64,000 nucleotides of DNA, taken from assembly GCF_048264025.1 (NCBI RefSeq), contig NZ_JBLXDN010000014.1, positions 1-64,000 on the forward strand, given 5' to 3'. The notes under the pieces were generated by a model. The model searched no databases. It was not told where the DNA came from and saw only the letters and a list, made by a program, of their open reading frames with translations. Positions 45,863-54,612 of the stretch are shown piece after piece (positions within the stretch are counted from its first letter, which is position 1; each line of letters begins with the position of its first letter). This DNA is from Nitrincola sp048264025. GTDB taxonomy: Bacteria > Pseudomonadota > Gammaproteobacteria > Pseudomonadales > Balneatricaceae. The position numbers were made by a program, and so were the translations under genes.

Positions 45863-46845
45863 TGGGCGAATTTGAGCTGATCCAGCGTTACTTCGCTCGT
45901 AATCAACCAACCTCCAGTGCGGTGAGGCTGGGGATCGGTGACGATGCCGCCTTGCTGCAACTGCCGCTGGGCGAGTTGCTGGTGGTGTCGGTGGATACCA
46001 TGGTAGCGGGCACCCACTTTCTCGCTGATACCCCGGCGGACCTGATTGCGCAGCGGGCGCTAGGTGCGGCGGTGAGTGATCTGGCGGCTATGGGTGCCAG
46101 ACCGCTTTGGTATACCCTGGCACTAACTCTGCCCGATGTATCAGAAAGCTGGATGGAAGCCTTTGCCCTGGCGTTGGCGCAGCGTTCTGCTGAGTTGGGC
46201 ATCATTCTGGTAGGCGGCGACACAACCCGTGGACCCCTGTCACTGACGCTAACTGTGCAGGGGTCGGTTCAGCCGGACCTGGCCTTGCAGCGCAAGGGCG
46301 CACAGGTTGATGACATTATTGCCGTCACCGGCACACTGGGTGATAGTCGGGCTGGGTTAGAAAGCTTGTTACATCCACAAAAAGCGGCGATGGCTGATCT
46401 TGACTGGTTGAGACAACGTTTCTATCGTCCTGAACCGCGTTTGCAGTTAGCGCAGCAACTGGCGCCCCTGGCGCACTGTGCTATCGATATCTCGGATGGC
46501 CTGATGGCTGATCTGGGGCATCTTCTGCAAGCCAGTCAGTTGGGCGCGGAGCTGGAGCTCACAGCACTGCCGTTATCAGCGGCATTGAAAAATTTCAGTC
46601 AGGATCAGCAGCGCTTGCGCGACTGGGCTTTGACTGGTGGTGAAGATTTTGAGTTATGCCTGACTTTACCAGCGGCTCACTGGGCACAGGCGCAGTCACT
46701 GGCGGCCAATCTAGACATTCCACTCACCGCTATCGGTCGCATTATTGCAGCGCCAACCCTGTGTCTGCTGGAGGATGGCCAGCCAGTACCTGCCAACCAA
46801 GTACGTCAGGGTGGTTATGATCATTTCAGGAGAACGCATGACTGA
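45862..46845 (+). CDS. thiL: Thiamine-monophosphate kinase
   Basis: Phosphorylates thiamine monophosphate to the active diphosphate. 327 residues of the AIR synthase / PurM-like family. N-terminal RLGIGDDAALL, DTMVAGTHFLADTP, AVSDLAAMGARPLWYTL, and GGDTTRGPLSLT supply the Mg-ATP and substrate sites. DISDGLMADLGHLL and TGGEDFELCLTLP lie in the C-terminal domain. Its end overlaps pgpA by eight bases. Confidence 0.95.
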   Translation: MGEFELIQRYFARNQPTSSAVRLGIGDDAALLQLPLGELLVVSVDTMVAGTHFLADTPADLIAQRALGAAVSDLAAMGARPLWYTLALTLPDVSESWMEAFALALAQRSAELGIILVGGDTTRGPLSLTLTVQGSVQPDLALQRKGAQVDDIIAVTGTLGDSRAGLESLLHPQKAAMADLDWLRQRFYRPEPRLQLAQQLAPLAHCAIDISDGLMADLGHLLQASQLGAELELTALPLSAALKNFSQDQQRLRDWALTGGEDFELCLTLPAAHWAQAQSLAANLDIPLTAIGRIIAAPTLCLLEDGQPVPANQVRQGGYDHFRRTHD

Positions 46846-47317
46846 AAAAACGCCTGCTTCTGTTTGGAGCAATCCGGTACACTTTGCTGCTTTTGGCTTC
46901 GGCAGTGGTGCCGCGCCCGTGGCTCCAGGAACGTTTGGAACCCTGGCCGCAGTTCCGTTATGGCTGTTTCTGGCCCCCTTGTCGACCGATGCTTATTTGC
47001 TGGCACTGATCGTAGCCTTTGTCATCGGTGTCTGGTTGTGTGATCAGACCTCAGCCGATATCGGCGTGCATGATCACGGTGGTATTGTCTGGGATGAGTT
47101 TGTCGGTCTCTGGATTGCTTTGTTTGCTGTACCGCTACACTGGTTCTGGGTGTTGCTGGGTTTTGCCCTGTTCCGTCTGTTTGATATCTGGAAGCCTTGG
47201 CCGATTGGCTGGGTGGATAGGCGTGTCAGTGGCGGTATGGGCATTATGCTGGACGATGTGATTGCTGGCGTTTATGCGCTGGTGATCATTCAGTGTTTAC
47301 TTTATTTTTTCTACTAA
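46838..47317 (+). CDS. pgpA: Phosphatidylglycerophosphatase A
   Basis: Dephosphorylates phosphatidylglycerol phosphate in the inner membrane. 159 residues from ATG 46838 with AGGAGA upstream; a longer frame from 46745 lies inside thiL. The active-site motifs GSGAAPVAPGTFGTLAAVP and DHGGIVWDEFVGLWIA are present, with about four membrane helices. VSGGMGIMLDDVIAGVYA closes the family signature. It follows thiL as in many gammaproteobacteria. Confidence 0.95.
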   Translation: MTEKTPASVWSNPVHFAAFGFGSGAAPVAPGTFGTLAAVPLWLFLAPLSTDAYLLALIVAFVIGVWLCDQTSADIGVHDHGGIVWDEFVGLWIALFAVPLHWFWVLLGFALFRLFDIWKPWPIGWVDRRVSGGMGIMLDDVIAGVYALVIIQCLLYFFY

Positions 47318-47329
47318 CAGGTACTGATC

Positions 47330-47941
47330 TTGTCTGTTGAGTTTGTTGCGGATTCCAAGCTACCGACCCCTTGGGGCACTTTTACCATGGTGGGGTTTGA
47401 AGATACGGCTACCGGTAAAGAGCATGTTGCTCTGGTGTGTGGCGATGTTAGCGGTGATACGCCGGTGCTGGCGCGCATGCACTCTGAGTGTCTGACCGGT
47501 GACTCCTTGTTCAGTCTGCGCTGTGACTGTGGTTTTCAGCTACAGGAAGCCTTGCGCCGTATCTCTGAAGAAGGTCGTGGTGTACTACTGTATTTACGTC
47601 AGGAAGGTCGGGGTATTGGCCTGCTGAACAAAATCAAGGCGTATCATTTGCAGGATCAGGGTGCCGATACCGTTGAAGCGAATGAGCAACTGGGGTTTGC
47701 TGCCGATATGCGCGATTACAGTATCTGCTTGCCGATGCTGAAACACTTGGGCATCAACACGGTGCGTCTGATGACCAATAACCCGCGCAAAGTGAAGGCC
47801 CTGGAAGCCGCTGGTGTTACTGTGGCTGAGCGAGTGCCGCTACAGGTGGGCAAAAACTTTCATAATGAAGGTTATTTGCAGACCAAGATGGGCAAGCTCG
47901 GGCACATGATGCAGGATGAGCACTTCCGCGATCAGGACTGA
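47330..47941 (+). CDS. ribA: GTP cyclohydrolase II
   Basis: First committed step of riboflavin synthesis: opens GTP. 203 residues with a TTG start. The zinc ligands in SECLTGDSLFSLRCDCGFQLQ (three Cys), the catalytic YLRQEGRGIGLLNKI and the C-terminal RLMTNNPRK are intact. This supplies the activity missing from the RibBA C-domain. It begins 12 bases after pgpA. Its 3' end overlaps convergent dxs by 10 bases. Confidence 0.96.
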   Translation: MSVEFVADSKLPTPWGTFTMVGFEDTATGKEHVALVCGDVSGDTPVLARMHSECLTGDSLFSLRCDCGFQLQEALRRISEEGRGVLLYLRQEGRGIGLLNKIKAYHLQDQGADTVEANEQLGFAADMRDYSICLPMLKHLGINTVRLMTNNPRKVKALEAAGVTVAERVPLQVGKNFHNEGYLQTKMGKLGHMMQDEHFRDQD

Positions 47942-49713
47942 TGCGTTAAACGTTTCTCTATCGCCGCCTGTATCCCTTCACTATCTAATCCACACAGAGC
48001 CAGTTGTTCATCACGGCTGGCATGCTCTATCCAACGATCCGGGATGCCCAGCATCAGCAAAGGATTATTGCGCCTCTCGGTATGTAACCACTCACTGACC
48101 GCCGTTCCCGCTCCGCCTGCAATGGCGTGATCTTCCAGTGTGACAATTAACTGATGAGTGTCTGCCAGACTGGCCAGTTGCTGGGTATCCAGCGGTTTGA
48201 CGCAGCGCATATCGACCAGTGTCAGGTTGAGCGTTTCGGCAACACGCAGGGCGTGATTCAGCAGTGGGCCAAAATTAAGCAGCAGAGTTTGCTTGCCCTG
48301 TCGCAGTAGCTGGGCTCTCGGTAAGGCTACTGGCGCGGCCAGGTCATTGAGCTGGACCGTTTCACTGCCTCTGGGGTAGCGCACGGCTACCGGGCCGGGC
48401 GTGTCGTAGGCATAGTCCAGCATGCGTTGCAGTTCGGCATGACAAGAGGGCGTCAGTATCTGTAATCCGGGTAAACAGCGTAAAAAGGCGATATCAAAGC
48501 AACCGGCATGGGTAGCGCCATCTTCACCGACTAGCCCGGCGCGGTCGATAGCCAATACAACATCCAGTTTTTGTATGGCAATATCGTGTATCAGTTGATC
48601 ATAGCCACGTTGAAGAAAAGTAGAATAAATAGCGACCACCGGTTTCATGCCACCTATGGCCAGACCGCCAGCCAGGGTCAGCGCATGCTGTTCGGCGATG
48701 GCAACATCGAAGTAACGGTCCGGATGCTGCTGCGAAAAAGCGATCAGATCAGAGCCTTCGCGCATGGCTGGTGTAATGGCACAGAGGCGGTTATCTACGG
48801 CGGCTTTGTCGACCAGCCATTGTCCGAACACGTTGCAATAACGCAGACGCCGACCAGTCGGTGGCTGATGCAAGGGTTCAATTTTAGTGATGGCATGAAA
48901 TCCGACCGGGTCGGCTTCAGCTGGCGCATAGCCCTTGCCCTTGCGAGTGATGATATGCAAAAACTGCGGCCCTGACCGATTCAGTGCTTGTTGAAGTGCT
49001 GGCAGTAGTTGCTCAAAATCGTGACCATCAACAGGTCCTGTGTATTCAAAGGCCAGCGCTTCAAACAGCGCGGCAGTTGTGGCTCCAGCCAGACGGTTGC
49101 GCAGGTTATTGGCCAGGTAGGTTGCCAACCCGCCTTCGTTGCGGGAGATCGACATGTCATTGTCATTTAGAATAACCAGTAGATCAGCACCTGTGTGTCC
49201 GGCATGATTCAGCGCTTCAAAGGCCATGCCAGCTGTCATCGCACCATCACCTATAACCGCTACACTTTTATGCGGCTGTTGTTGCAGTCGAGCGGCTAAG
49301 GCCATTCCCAGAGCGGCACTGATGGAGGTGCTTGAATGTCCGGTACCAAAACAGTCGTAAAGGCTTTCATCGCGTTTGGGAAAGGGTGCCAGGCCAGCTT
49401 GCTGGCGCATGCTCAGCATTTGCTGTTTGCGACCGGTAAGGATTTTATGTGGGTAGCATTGATGCCCCACATCCCAGATCAAGCTGTCTTCCGGGGTGTT
49501 GAGCAGGTAGTGCAGTGCGATAGTCAGTTCGGTGACCCCTAAGCCTGCACCAAAATGTCCGCCAGTTTGCCCCACACTGTAAAGTAGCCAGTGACGTAAT
49601 TCTTCTGCCAATACCGGCAGTTGTTCACTAGACAAGCGGCGCAGATCAGCCGGTGACTGAATCTGGTCCAGTAAAGGGGTCGTGGGTGGCGTATCGGGCA
49701 GTTTATCCAGCAT
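47932..49713 (-). CDS. dxs: 1-deoxy-D-xylulose 5-phosphate synthase
   Basis: First enzyme of the MEP isoprenoid pathway: pyruvate plus glyceraldehyde 3-phosphate. 593 residues, slightly shorter than the usual 620-640. Thiamine diphosphate is bound by GDGAMTAGMAFEALNHAG and NDNDMSISRNEGG. The transketolase pyrimidine-binding half has AIAEQHALTLAGGLAIGG and DRAGLVGEDGATHAG. C-terminal VRYPRGSE and TLEDHAIAGGAGTAV are conserved. Its ATG overlaps the ispA stop by one base (TAATG). Confidence 0.95.
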   Translation of the reverse strand: MLDKLPDTPPTTPLLDQIQSPADLRRLSSEQLPVLAEELRHWLLYSVGQTGGHFGAGLGVTELTIALHYLLNTPEDSLIWDVGHQCYPHKILTGRKQQMLSMRQQAGLAPFPKRDESLYDCFGTGHSSTSISAALGMALAARLQQQPHKSVAVIGDGAMTAGMAFEALNHAGHTGADLLVILNDNDMSISRNEGGLATYLANNLRNRLAGATTAALFEALAFEYTGPVDGHDFEQLLPALQQALNRSGPQFLHIITRKGKGYAPAEADPVGFHAITKIEPLHQPPTGRRLRYCNVFGQWLVDKAAVDNRLCAITPAMREGSDLIAFSQQHPDRYFDVAIAEQHALTLAGGLAIGGMKPVVAIYSTFLQRGYDQLIHDIAIQKLDVVLAIDRAGLVGEDGATHAGCFDIAFLRCLPGLQILTPSCHAELQRMLDYAYDTPGPVAVRYPRGSETVQLNDLAAPVALPRAQLLRQGKQTLLLNFGPLLNHALRVAETLNLTLVDMRCVKPLDTQQLASLADTHQLIVTLEDHAIAGGAGTAVSEWLHTERRNNPLLMLGIPDRWIEHASRDEQLALCGLDSEGIQAAIEKRLTHQS

Positions 49714-50603
49714 TAGTAGCTACGTCGTACAATATAATCAGCCAGTTGCAGCAACGGCCTGGCCCTGTCAGCACCAAGTGGCTTTAGGGCGGCTTCTGCC
49801 TGATGTAACAACTGCTCTAAGAGCGCTTTACAGGGTTCCAGTCCGAGTAGGGCCGGATAGGTAGGCTTGTTGCGTGCCAGGTCAGAGCCACTGGGCTTGC
49901 CGAGGGTGTCAGTATCGGCTTCGATATCCAACAGGTCGTCTTTAACTTGAAAAGCCAAGCCTATATGCTGACCAAACTGTCGTAGAGCAGTGAGTTGTTC
50001 GGGTTTTTTGCTATTTGCGGCCAGTGCCCCGAGTTCCAGTGCTGCGGTAATCAGTGCACCGGTTTTTAGCGCATGCATCTGTTGCAGGGCTTCCAGGGAT
50101 AAGGGTTTGCCGACATGGCTGAGGTCGAAGGCTTGCCCTTGCACCATGCCACGCTCGCCAGCGGCACGGCTCAAACACTGTATCATTGCCAGTTGCTGTG
50201 CCGGTTGATATCTGTCTCCTGGCTGGCTGAGGAGTTCGAAGGCGCTGGTCAGCAGCGCATCACCAGCGAGTATGGCCGTGGCTTCATCGAAGGCAATATG
50301 GCAAGTAGGTTTGCCCCGGCGCAATTCATCGTTATCCATGGCCGGCAGGTCGTCATGCACCAGTGAATAGCTGTGCACCATCTCTATAGCTGCTGCAGGC
50401 AAGTCAGCCTGCTCGGCGCTACCGCCACAGAAGTCGCAGGCCAGATACACCAGTACCGGTCGGATGCGTTTACCGCCATTAAGCAGACTGTAGAGCATCG
50501 CTTGTTGTAGTGGTGGGTGAATGCTGTCCTGATGTGCCAGGCAGTCTTGCAGCACCTGCTGGTTACGTAATGCCAGCGCTTTCAGTTGTTGCTCAAGCTT
50601 CAA
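49713..50603 (-). CDS. ispA: Farnesyl diphosphate synthase
   Basis: 296 residues of the prenyl-transferase family. The first aspartate-rich motif is DDLPAMDNDELRRGKPT (about residue 85-90) and the second is DDLLDIEAD (about 225). GGKRIRPVL is the N-terminal substrate-binding signature. The two residues before the first motif favour short-chain (C15) products. It sits between xseB and dxs, overlapping them by four and one bases, so precursor supply and chain growth are co-expressed. Confidence 0.94.
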   Translation of the reverse strand: MKLEQQLKALALRNQQVLQDCLAHQDSIHPPLQQAMLYSLLNGGKRIRPVLVYLACDFCGGSAEQADLPAAAIEMVHSYSLVHDDLPAMDNDELRRGKPTCHIAFDEATAILAGDALLTSAFELLSQPGDRYQPAQQLAMIQCLSRAAGERGMVQGQAFDLSHVGKPLSLEALQQMHALKTGALITAALELGALAANSKKPEQLTALRQFGQHIGLAFQVKDDLLDIEADTDTLGKPSGSDLARNKPTYPALLGLEPCKALLEQLLHQAEAALKPLGADRARPLLQLADYIVRRSY

Positions 50604-50845
50604 GAGTTACTCTCATGGGATTCAAAAGGAACTGCTTTAATCTCACCGGCTTCTTCAGTCAGCAATTTTACTTTCTGTTCGGCCTGTTCAAGTGTCTGTT
50701 GGCACTGGCGGGTCAGGCGTATACCTTCTTCAAAGGCCTGCAAGGATTCTTCAATGCTGAGTTTGCCTTCTTCCATCTGGCTGACCAGGGCTTCCAGGCG
50801 TTGCATTGAAGTTTCAAAACTGTGCTTGTCGTCGGTATCAGACAT
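50600..50845 (-). CDS. xseB: Exodeoxyribonuclease VII small subunit
   Basis: 81 residues, all helical. SFETSMQRLEALVSQMEEG and LSIEESLQAFEEGIRLTRQC are the XseB signature. It caps the large XseA subunit, which is encoded elsewhere. ATG 50845 is preferred over TTG 50854 because AAAGG is nine bases from it. It is the first gene of the xseB-ispA-dxs unit and overlaps ispA by four bases. Confidence 0.93.
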   Translation of the reverse strand: MSDTDDKHSFETSMQRLEALVSQMEEGKLSIEESLQAFEEGIRLTRQCQQTLEQAEQKVKLLTEEAGEIKAVPFESHESNS

Positions 50846-51017
50846 GGGAGTCAACCTTTGTGAAATAACGCTGCAACTTACCCAACCTGGGTCATCGGGT
50901 CAATCCGAGTTTAACAGGAAATACTGAAATATCGGGTGAACAAGTGTATAAATCTGCTATTATCAGCACGAAAAGCAGTGAGATAAAGGCTTAGCTGCCG
51001 TACTTTGAGGTCTGTTC

Positions 51018-51788
51018 GTGGATATAGCAACAATCGTAGGTATTATCGGCGCCTTCGCGATCGTCATCATGGCGATGGTCTTGGGAGGGGATTTAGGGAT
51101 CTTTATTAACCCACCTTCTATGTTGATTGTATTTGGTGGTAGTTTGTTTGTGGTACTGATCAAGTTTACCCTGGCGCAATTTCTGGCGGCAGGTAAAGTC
51201 GCCGCTAAGGCATTCATGTTCAAGGCTGTTAATCCTGAAGATATTATCGCTGAAACAGTCGACATGGCTGATGCCGCACGTAAAGGTGGGCTCTTGTCAC
51301 TGGAGGATAAGCAGGTTTCCAGTGATTTTATGCAGCGTGGTATTCAACTGCTGGTGGATGGGCATGATCCTGAGGTGGTAAAGCAGTTGCTCAATAAAGA
51401 AGCCAGACTGACCTATGATCGCCATGATTTTGGTGCCAGAATCTTTGCCGCGTTGGGGGATGTGGGTCCCGCTATGGGGATGATTGGAACCTTGATCGGC
51501 CTGGTGGCGATGCTATCCAATATGGATGACCCTAAAGCCATAGGTCCGGCAATGGCCGTTGCGTTGCTGACCACGCTGTACGGTGCAGTGATGGCTAATA
51601 TGCTTTGTATCCCAATATCTGACAAACTGAATCTGCGTCGCGATCAGGAGGCACTTAATAACTCACTGATCATCGATGGTCTGCTGGCTATTCAAGCTGG
51701 ACAAAACCCACGGGTCATTGATCAGATGCTGCGTAATTACCTACCGGAGAAAAAACGTTTTGCCAATGCTGAGAAAGCTGAAGGATAA
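51018..51788 (+). CDS. pomA: Flagellar stator protein PomA (sodium type)
   Basis: Inner-membrane stator subunit of 256 residues. Four membrane helices (about 5-25, 32-52, 150-170, 180-200). The N-terminus MDIATIVGIIGAFAIVIMAM and the helix-3 region AMGMIGTLIGLVAMLSNMDD closely follow Vibrio PomA rather than H+-type MotA. The cytoplasmic loop carries charged residues that contact FliG. The start is GTG with GAGG upstream. It forms an operon with pomB. Confidence 0.93.
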   Translation: MDIATIVGIIGAFAIVIMAMVLGGDLGIFINPPSMLIVFGGSLFVVLIKFTLAQFLAAGKVAAKAFMFKAVNPEDIIAETVDMADAARKGGLLSLEDKQVSSDFMQRGIQLLVDGHDPEVVKQLLNKEARLTYDRHDFGARIFAALGDVGPAMGMIGTLIGLVAMLSNMDDPKAIGPAMAVALLTTLYGAVMANMLCIPISDKLNLRRDQEALNNSLIIDGLLAIQAGQNPRVIDQMLRNYLPEKKRFANAEKAEG

Positions 51789-51794
51789 GCGTTT

Positions 51795-52724
51795 ATGAGT
51801 GCCGAGGAAGAATGCAACTGTAAACCCTGTAAGCCTGGTTTGCCTGCCTGGTTGGCTACCTTTGGCGACCTGATGTCGCTGCTGATGTGTTTCTTTGTAC
51901 TCTTGCTGTCCTTTTCAGAAATGGATGTGCTGCGGTTTAAGCAGTTGGCCGGATCTATGCGTGAAGCCTTTGGCGTGCAAGCGCAGATTAAGGTTGAGGA
52001 TATTCCCAAAGGTACGTCAATCATTGCGCAGGAGTTCAGCCCAGGCCGTCCTGAACCGACCCCATTGAATGAAGTGCGTCAGATGACCACTGTTGTCGAG
52101 TTGCATACCTTGGATGTGCGCTCAATGGAAGGCGAAGCTGTGGTGCATGATCGCGAGTCTGCGGTAGATCAACAGCAGCAACAAGAACAGCTAGAGCAAG
52201 CACGGCAGGATGCTATAACCTTCTCCATGGCGCTCACCACCGAGATAGGCGAAGGTGCCGTTGAGATCGAAACAGATGGCACTAAAGTGATTATCCGCCT
52301 GAGAGAGCAGGGCTCGTTTGCGCGGGGTTCAGCTTATGTCGAGGATGACTATATTCCAGTATTGGCAAAAATCAGGGACGTATTGATCACCATACCGGGA
52401 GCCGTGGCAATAGAAGGCCATACCGATTCCATCCCTTATACAGGACAGGAGTTCGCTTCGAACTGGGATCTTTCAGCCGCGCGTGCGCTGGCTGTTGCCC
52501 ACGAGCTGTTTGCCGACCGGCGCGTGAATGAATCCCGCTTTACTGTTTCAGGTCATGCTTCAAGCAGGGCGCGTGTACCGAATGACTCTGAGGCAAACCG
52601 TGCCCGAAATCGTCGCGTGGAAATCATCATTGAGCGCGGTCAGGACGAGCAAGCGGTGCCTATCCAGACTCGACCTGAGGGTGATACCGAAGGCGAGCGG
52701 CTGACCCCTAACGATATTTTCTAA
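51795..52724 (+). CDS. pomB: Flagellar stator protein PomB (sodium type)
   Basis: 309 residues. A short Cys-rich N-terminus (CNCKPC), one membrane helix with the ion-binding Asp in LATFGDLMSLLMCFFVLLLSF, a plug region, a Gln-rich linker (about 117-135) and a C-terminal OmpA-like domain (about 190-290) with IEGHTDSIPY that anchors to peptidoglycan. The helix sequence matches Vibrio PomB, so sodium drives the motor. It is six bases downstream of pomA. Confidence 0.93.
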   Translation: MSAEEECNCKPCKPGLPAWLATFGDLMSLLMCFFVLLLSFSEMDVLRFKQLAGSMREAFGVQAQIKVEDIPKGTSIIAQEFSPGRPEPTPLNEVRQMTTVVELHTLDVRSMEGEAVVHDRESAVDQQQQQEQLEQARQDAITFSMALTTEIGEGAVEIETDGTKVIIRLREQGSFARGSAYVEDDYIPVLAKIRDVLITIPGAVAIEGHTDSIPYTGQEFASNWDLSAARALAVAHELFADRRVNESRFTVSGHASSRARVPNDSEANRARNRRVEIIIERGQDEQAVPIQTRPEGDTEGERLTPNDIF

Positions 52725-52792
52725 TCACTCTTCGCTTCGAAATGTGAGCTGAAACGCCCTGTTGCACGTACCGCAGTGAAAAGGAGCAGGCC

Positions 52793-54106
52793 GTGACAAA
52801 AACACACCAACGAGCGGTACCGGCAGGGCGAATCTCACGCATGGCACACATGGGCGGTCTGGCAACGCGCCTGGCGGGCGGTATGTTGGCAGAGGGCGCC
52901 CGCCAGATGGCCTCGGGTAAACGTCCATCTTCCCGTGATTTGCTGATGACACCGGCTAATGTTCGCCGAGTAGCCGATAAGCTTTCACACCTGCGTGGTG
53001 CAGCGATGAAAATTGGGCAACTGTTGTCAATGGATGCCGGTGACCTGCTTCCTCCTGAACTGTCTGAGCTGTTATCGGTATTGCGTGCTGGCGCAAACCC
53101 CATGCCCATGCTGCAACTGGCGACAATCATGGAAACCTCTATGGGTGAGGATTGGCAGTCACATTTCAGTCAGTTTGGCTTCACTCCGGTTGCGGCGGCA
53201 TCTATCGGGCAGGTACATAAAGCGCTGGATCATCAGGGTCAGGCCCTGGCGCTGAAAATACAGTATCCTGGCATACGTCAGAGCATCGATTCAGATGTGG
53301 ATAATGTCATTACCCTGCTGAAAATGTCCCGGCTGCTACCCGCTGGCGTCATTGCGGATGAGTTGATTGACGAAGCCAAAGCTCAGTTGCATGCGGAGGC
53401 AGACTATCATCTGGAAGCACAACACCTGCAGGCCTATAAAGCGCTGCTGGCGGATGATCCTAGTTTCCGAGTACCGCAATGCTATACGGAACTTTGCAGT
53501 GAAAACCTGCTGGTGATGTCATTTGAGCAGGGTGTTGCAGTTGAGTCTCTGACGGCTTATTCACTAGCGGAGCGTAATCGCTGTGCCGGGCTGTTATTGC
53601 AGCTGCTGTTTCGTGAGCTGTTCGAGTTCGGTCGCGTTCAGACAGATCCCAATTTTGCCAACTTCCTCTATGACCCTGATAACGGCCAACTGGTATTGCT
53701 GGATTTTGGTGCTACACGTCTTTATTCCCCTGCACTTGTAATGGCCTACCGTCAGCTTTTTCATGCCGGGCTAAACCAGGATCGTCAGCAGTTATTGGAG
53801 GCAGCTACGCAGATCGGCTATTTTAGTGAGCAGGTCACTGCTTCGCAGCAACAAGCGGTGCTGGCACTCTTCGAGTTAGCCTTGGAGCCCTTGCGTTCGG
53901 ATAGGTATGACTTTGCAGCCACAGATCTGGCGCGGCGCATAAAAGATCAGGGTATGGCGTTGAGTATGCGTGAAGGCTACTGGCATTCTCCTCCCGTCGA
54001 TGCGCTATTTTTGCATCGTAAGTTGGCCGGGCTGTATCTGTTATTTGCCCGTCTCGGTGTTTCTTTAGCATGTCGTGATATACTCCGACCTTGGTTAACA
54101 AACTGA
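52793..54106 (+). CDS. ABC1/UbiB-family protein kinase-like protein
   Basis: 437 residues with a GTG start. The family motifs are the N-terminal KxGQ in MKIGQLLSMD (about residue 75), the alanine-rich loop VAAASIGQVHKA, the nucleotide-binding Lys in ALKIQYPG, and QTDPNFANFLYD with the metal-binding DFGATRL. Unlike UbiB there is no obvious C-terminal membrane pair. Relatives (Coq8/ADCK) act in ubiquinone synthesis as ATPases. The substrate is unknown. It follows the stator genes without clear functional linkage. Confidence 0.85.
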   Translation: MTKTHQRAVPAGRISRMAHMGGLATRLAGGMLAEGARQMASGKRPSSRDLLMTPANVRRVADKLSHLRGAAMKIGQLLSMDAGDLLPPELSELLSVLRAGANPMPMLQLATIMETSMGEDWQSHFSQFGFTPVAAASIGQVHKALDHQGQALALKIQYPGIRQSIDSDVDNVITLLKMSRLLPAGVIADELIDEAKAQLHAEADYHLEAQHLQAYKALLADDPSFRVPQCYTELCSENLLVMSFEQGVAVESLTAYSLAERNRCAGLLLQLLFRELFEFGRVQTDPNFANFLYDPDNGQLVLLDFGATRLYSPALVMAYRQLFHAGLNQDRQQLLEAATQIGYFSEQVTASQQQAVLALFELALEPLRSDRYDFAATDLARRIKDQGMALSMREGYWHSPPVDALFLHRKLAGLYLLFARLGVSLACRDILRPWLTN

Positions 54107-54137
54107 TTATTCAAGGCACCTATTTAAGGAATTATCC

Positions 54138-54527
54138 ATGTTTACACAGACAATCACGCCCGCTTTTTACGATACCGATGGTCTGGGGCATATCAATAAC
54201 ACCCGTGTGCCGCAGTGGTTTGAAGGGGCCAGGAACGAACTCTTTCGAATTTTCACTCCCGATCTGGATATGAAAAAATGGCAACTGATACTGGCACGCA
54301 TTGAGGTGGATTTTGTGGGTGAACTGTTTTATGGCAAGGATGTCGAAATTCGTACTACAGTCAGCCGCATCGGTAGCAGCTCCTTCAGCGTACATCAGGA
54401 AGCCTGGCAGCAGGGTGTGCTTGGTGCCAAAGGTGAAGCTGTGATGGTACGCTATGATTTTGCCGCTGCTAAAGCGTTACCCCTTAGTGATGAGCAAAAA
54501 ACCGCCCTGGAACTTCATCAGGCATAA
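54138..54527 (+). CDS. Acyl-CoA thioesterase, 4HBT hotdog family
   Basis: 129 residues. The active-site stretch YDTDGLGHINNTRVPQWFE, with the catalytic Asp, is near the N-terminus, followed by the hotdog sheet ARIEVDFVGEL and IRTTVSRIGSSSF. Such proteins hydrolyse acyl-CoA or act on hydroxybenzoyl-type thioesters. The substrate is not predictable. It lies 85 bases before the radical SAM gene on the same strand and could be co-transcribed, but no known link to that pathway exists. Confidence 0.85.
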   Translation: MFTQTITPAFYDTDGLGHINNTRVPQWFEGARNELFRIFTPDLDMKKWQLILARIEVDFVGELFYGKDVEIRTTVSRIGSSSFSVHQEAWQQGVLGAKGEAVMVRYDFAAAKALPLSDEQKTALELHQA

Positions 54528-54612
54528 ATCAGTGGGCAGAGTGTAAGGAATCCAATCCTGTTACGACTAGGGGGTTAACCAGTCACTGCAACACACGATT
54601 CAGGATAAGGTT

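Noticed and set aside
50940..51017. Flagellar sigma-28 promoter before pomA
   Set aside because: TAAAG and GCCG occur near 50983-51000, but the spacing is about nine bases where about 15 is needed.
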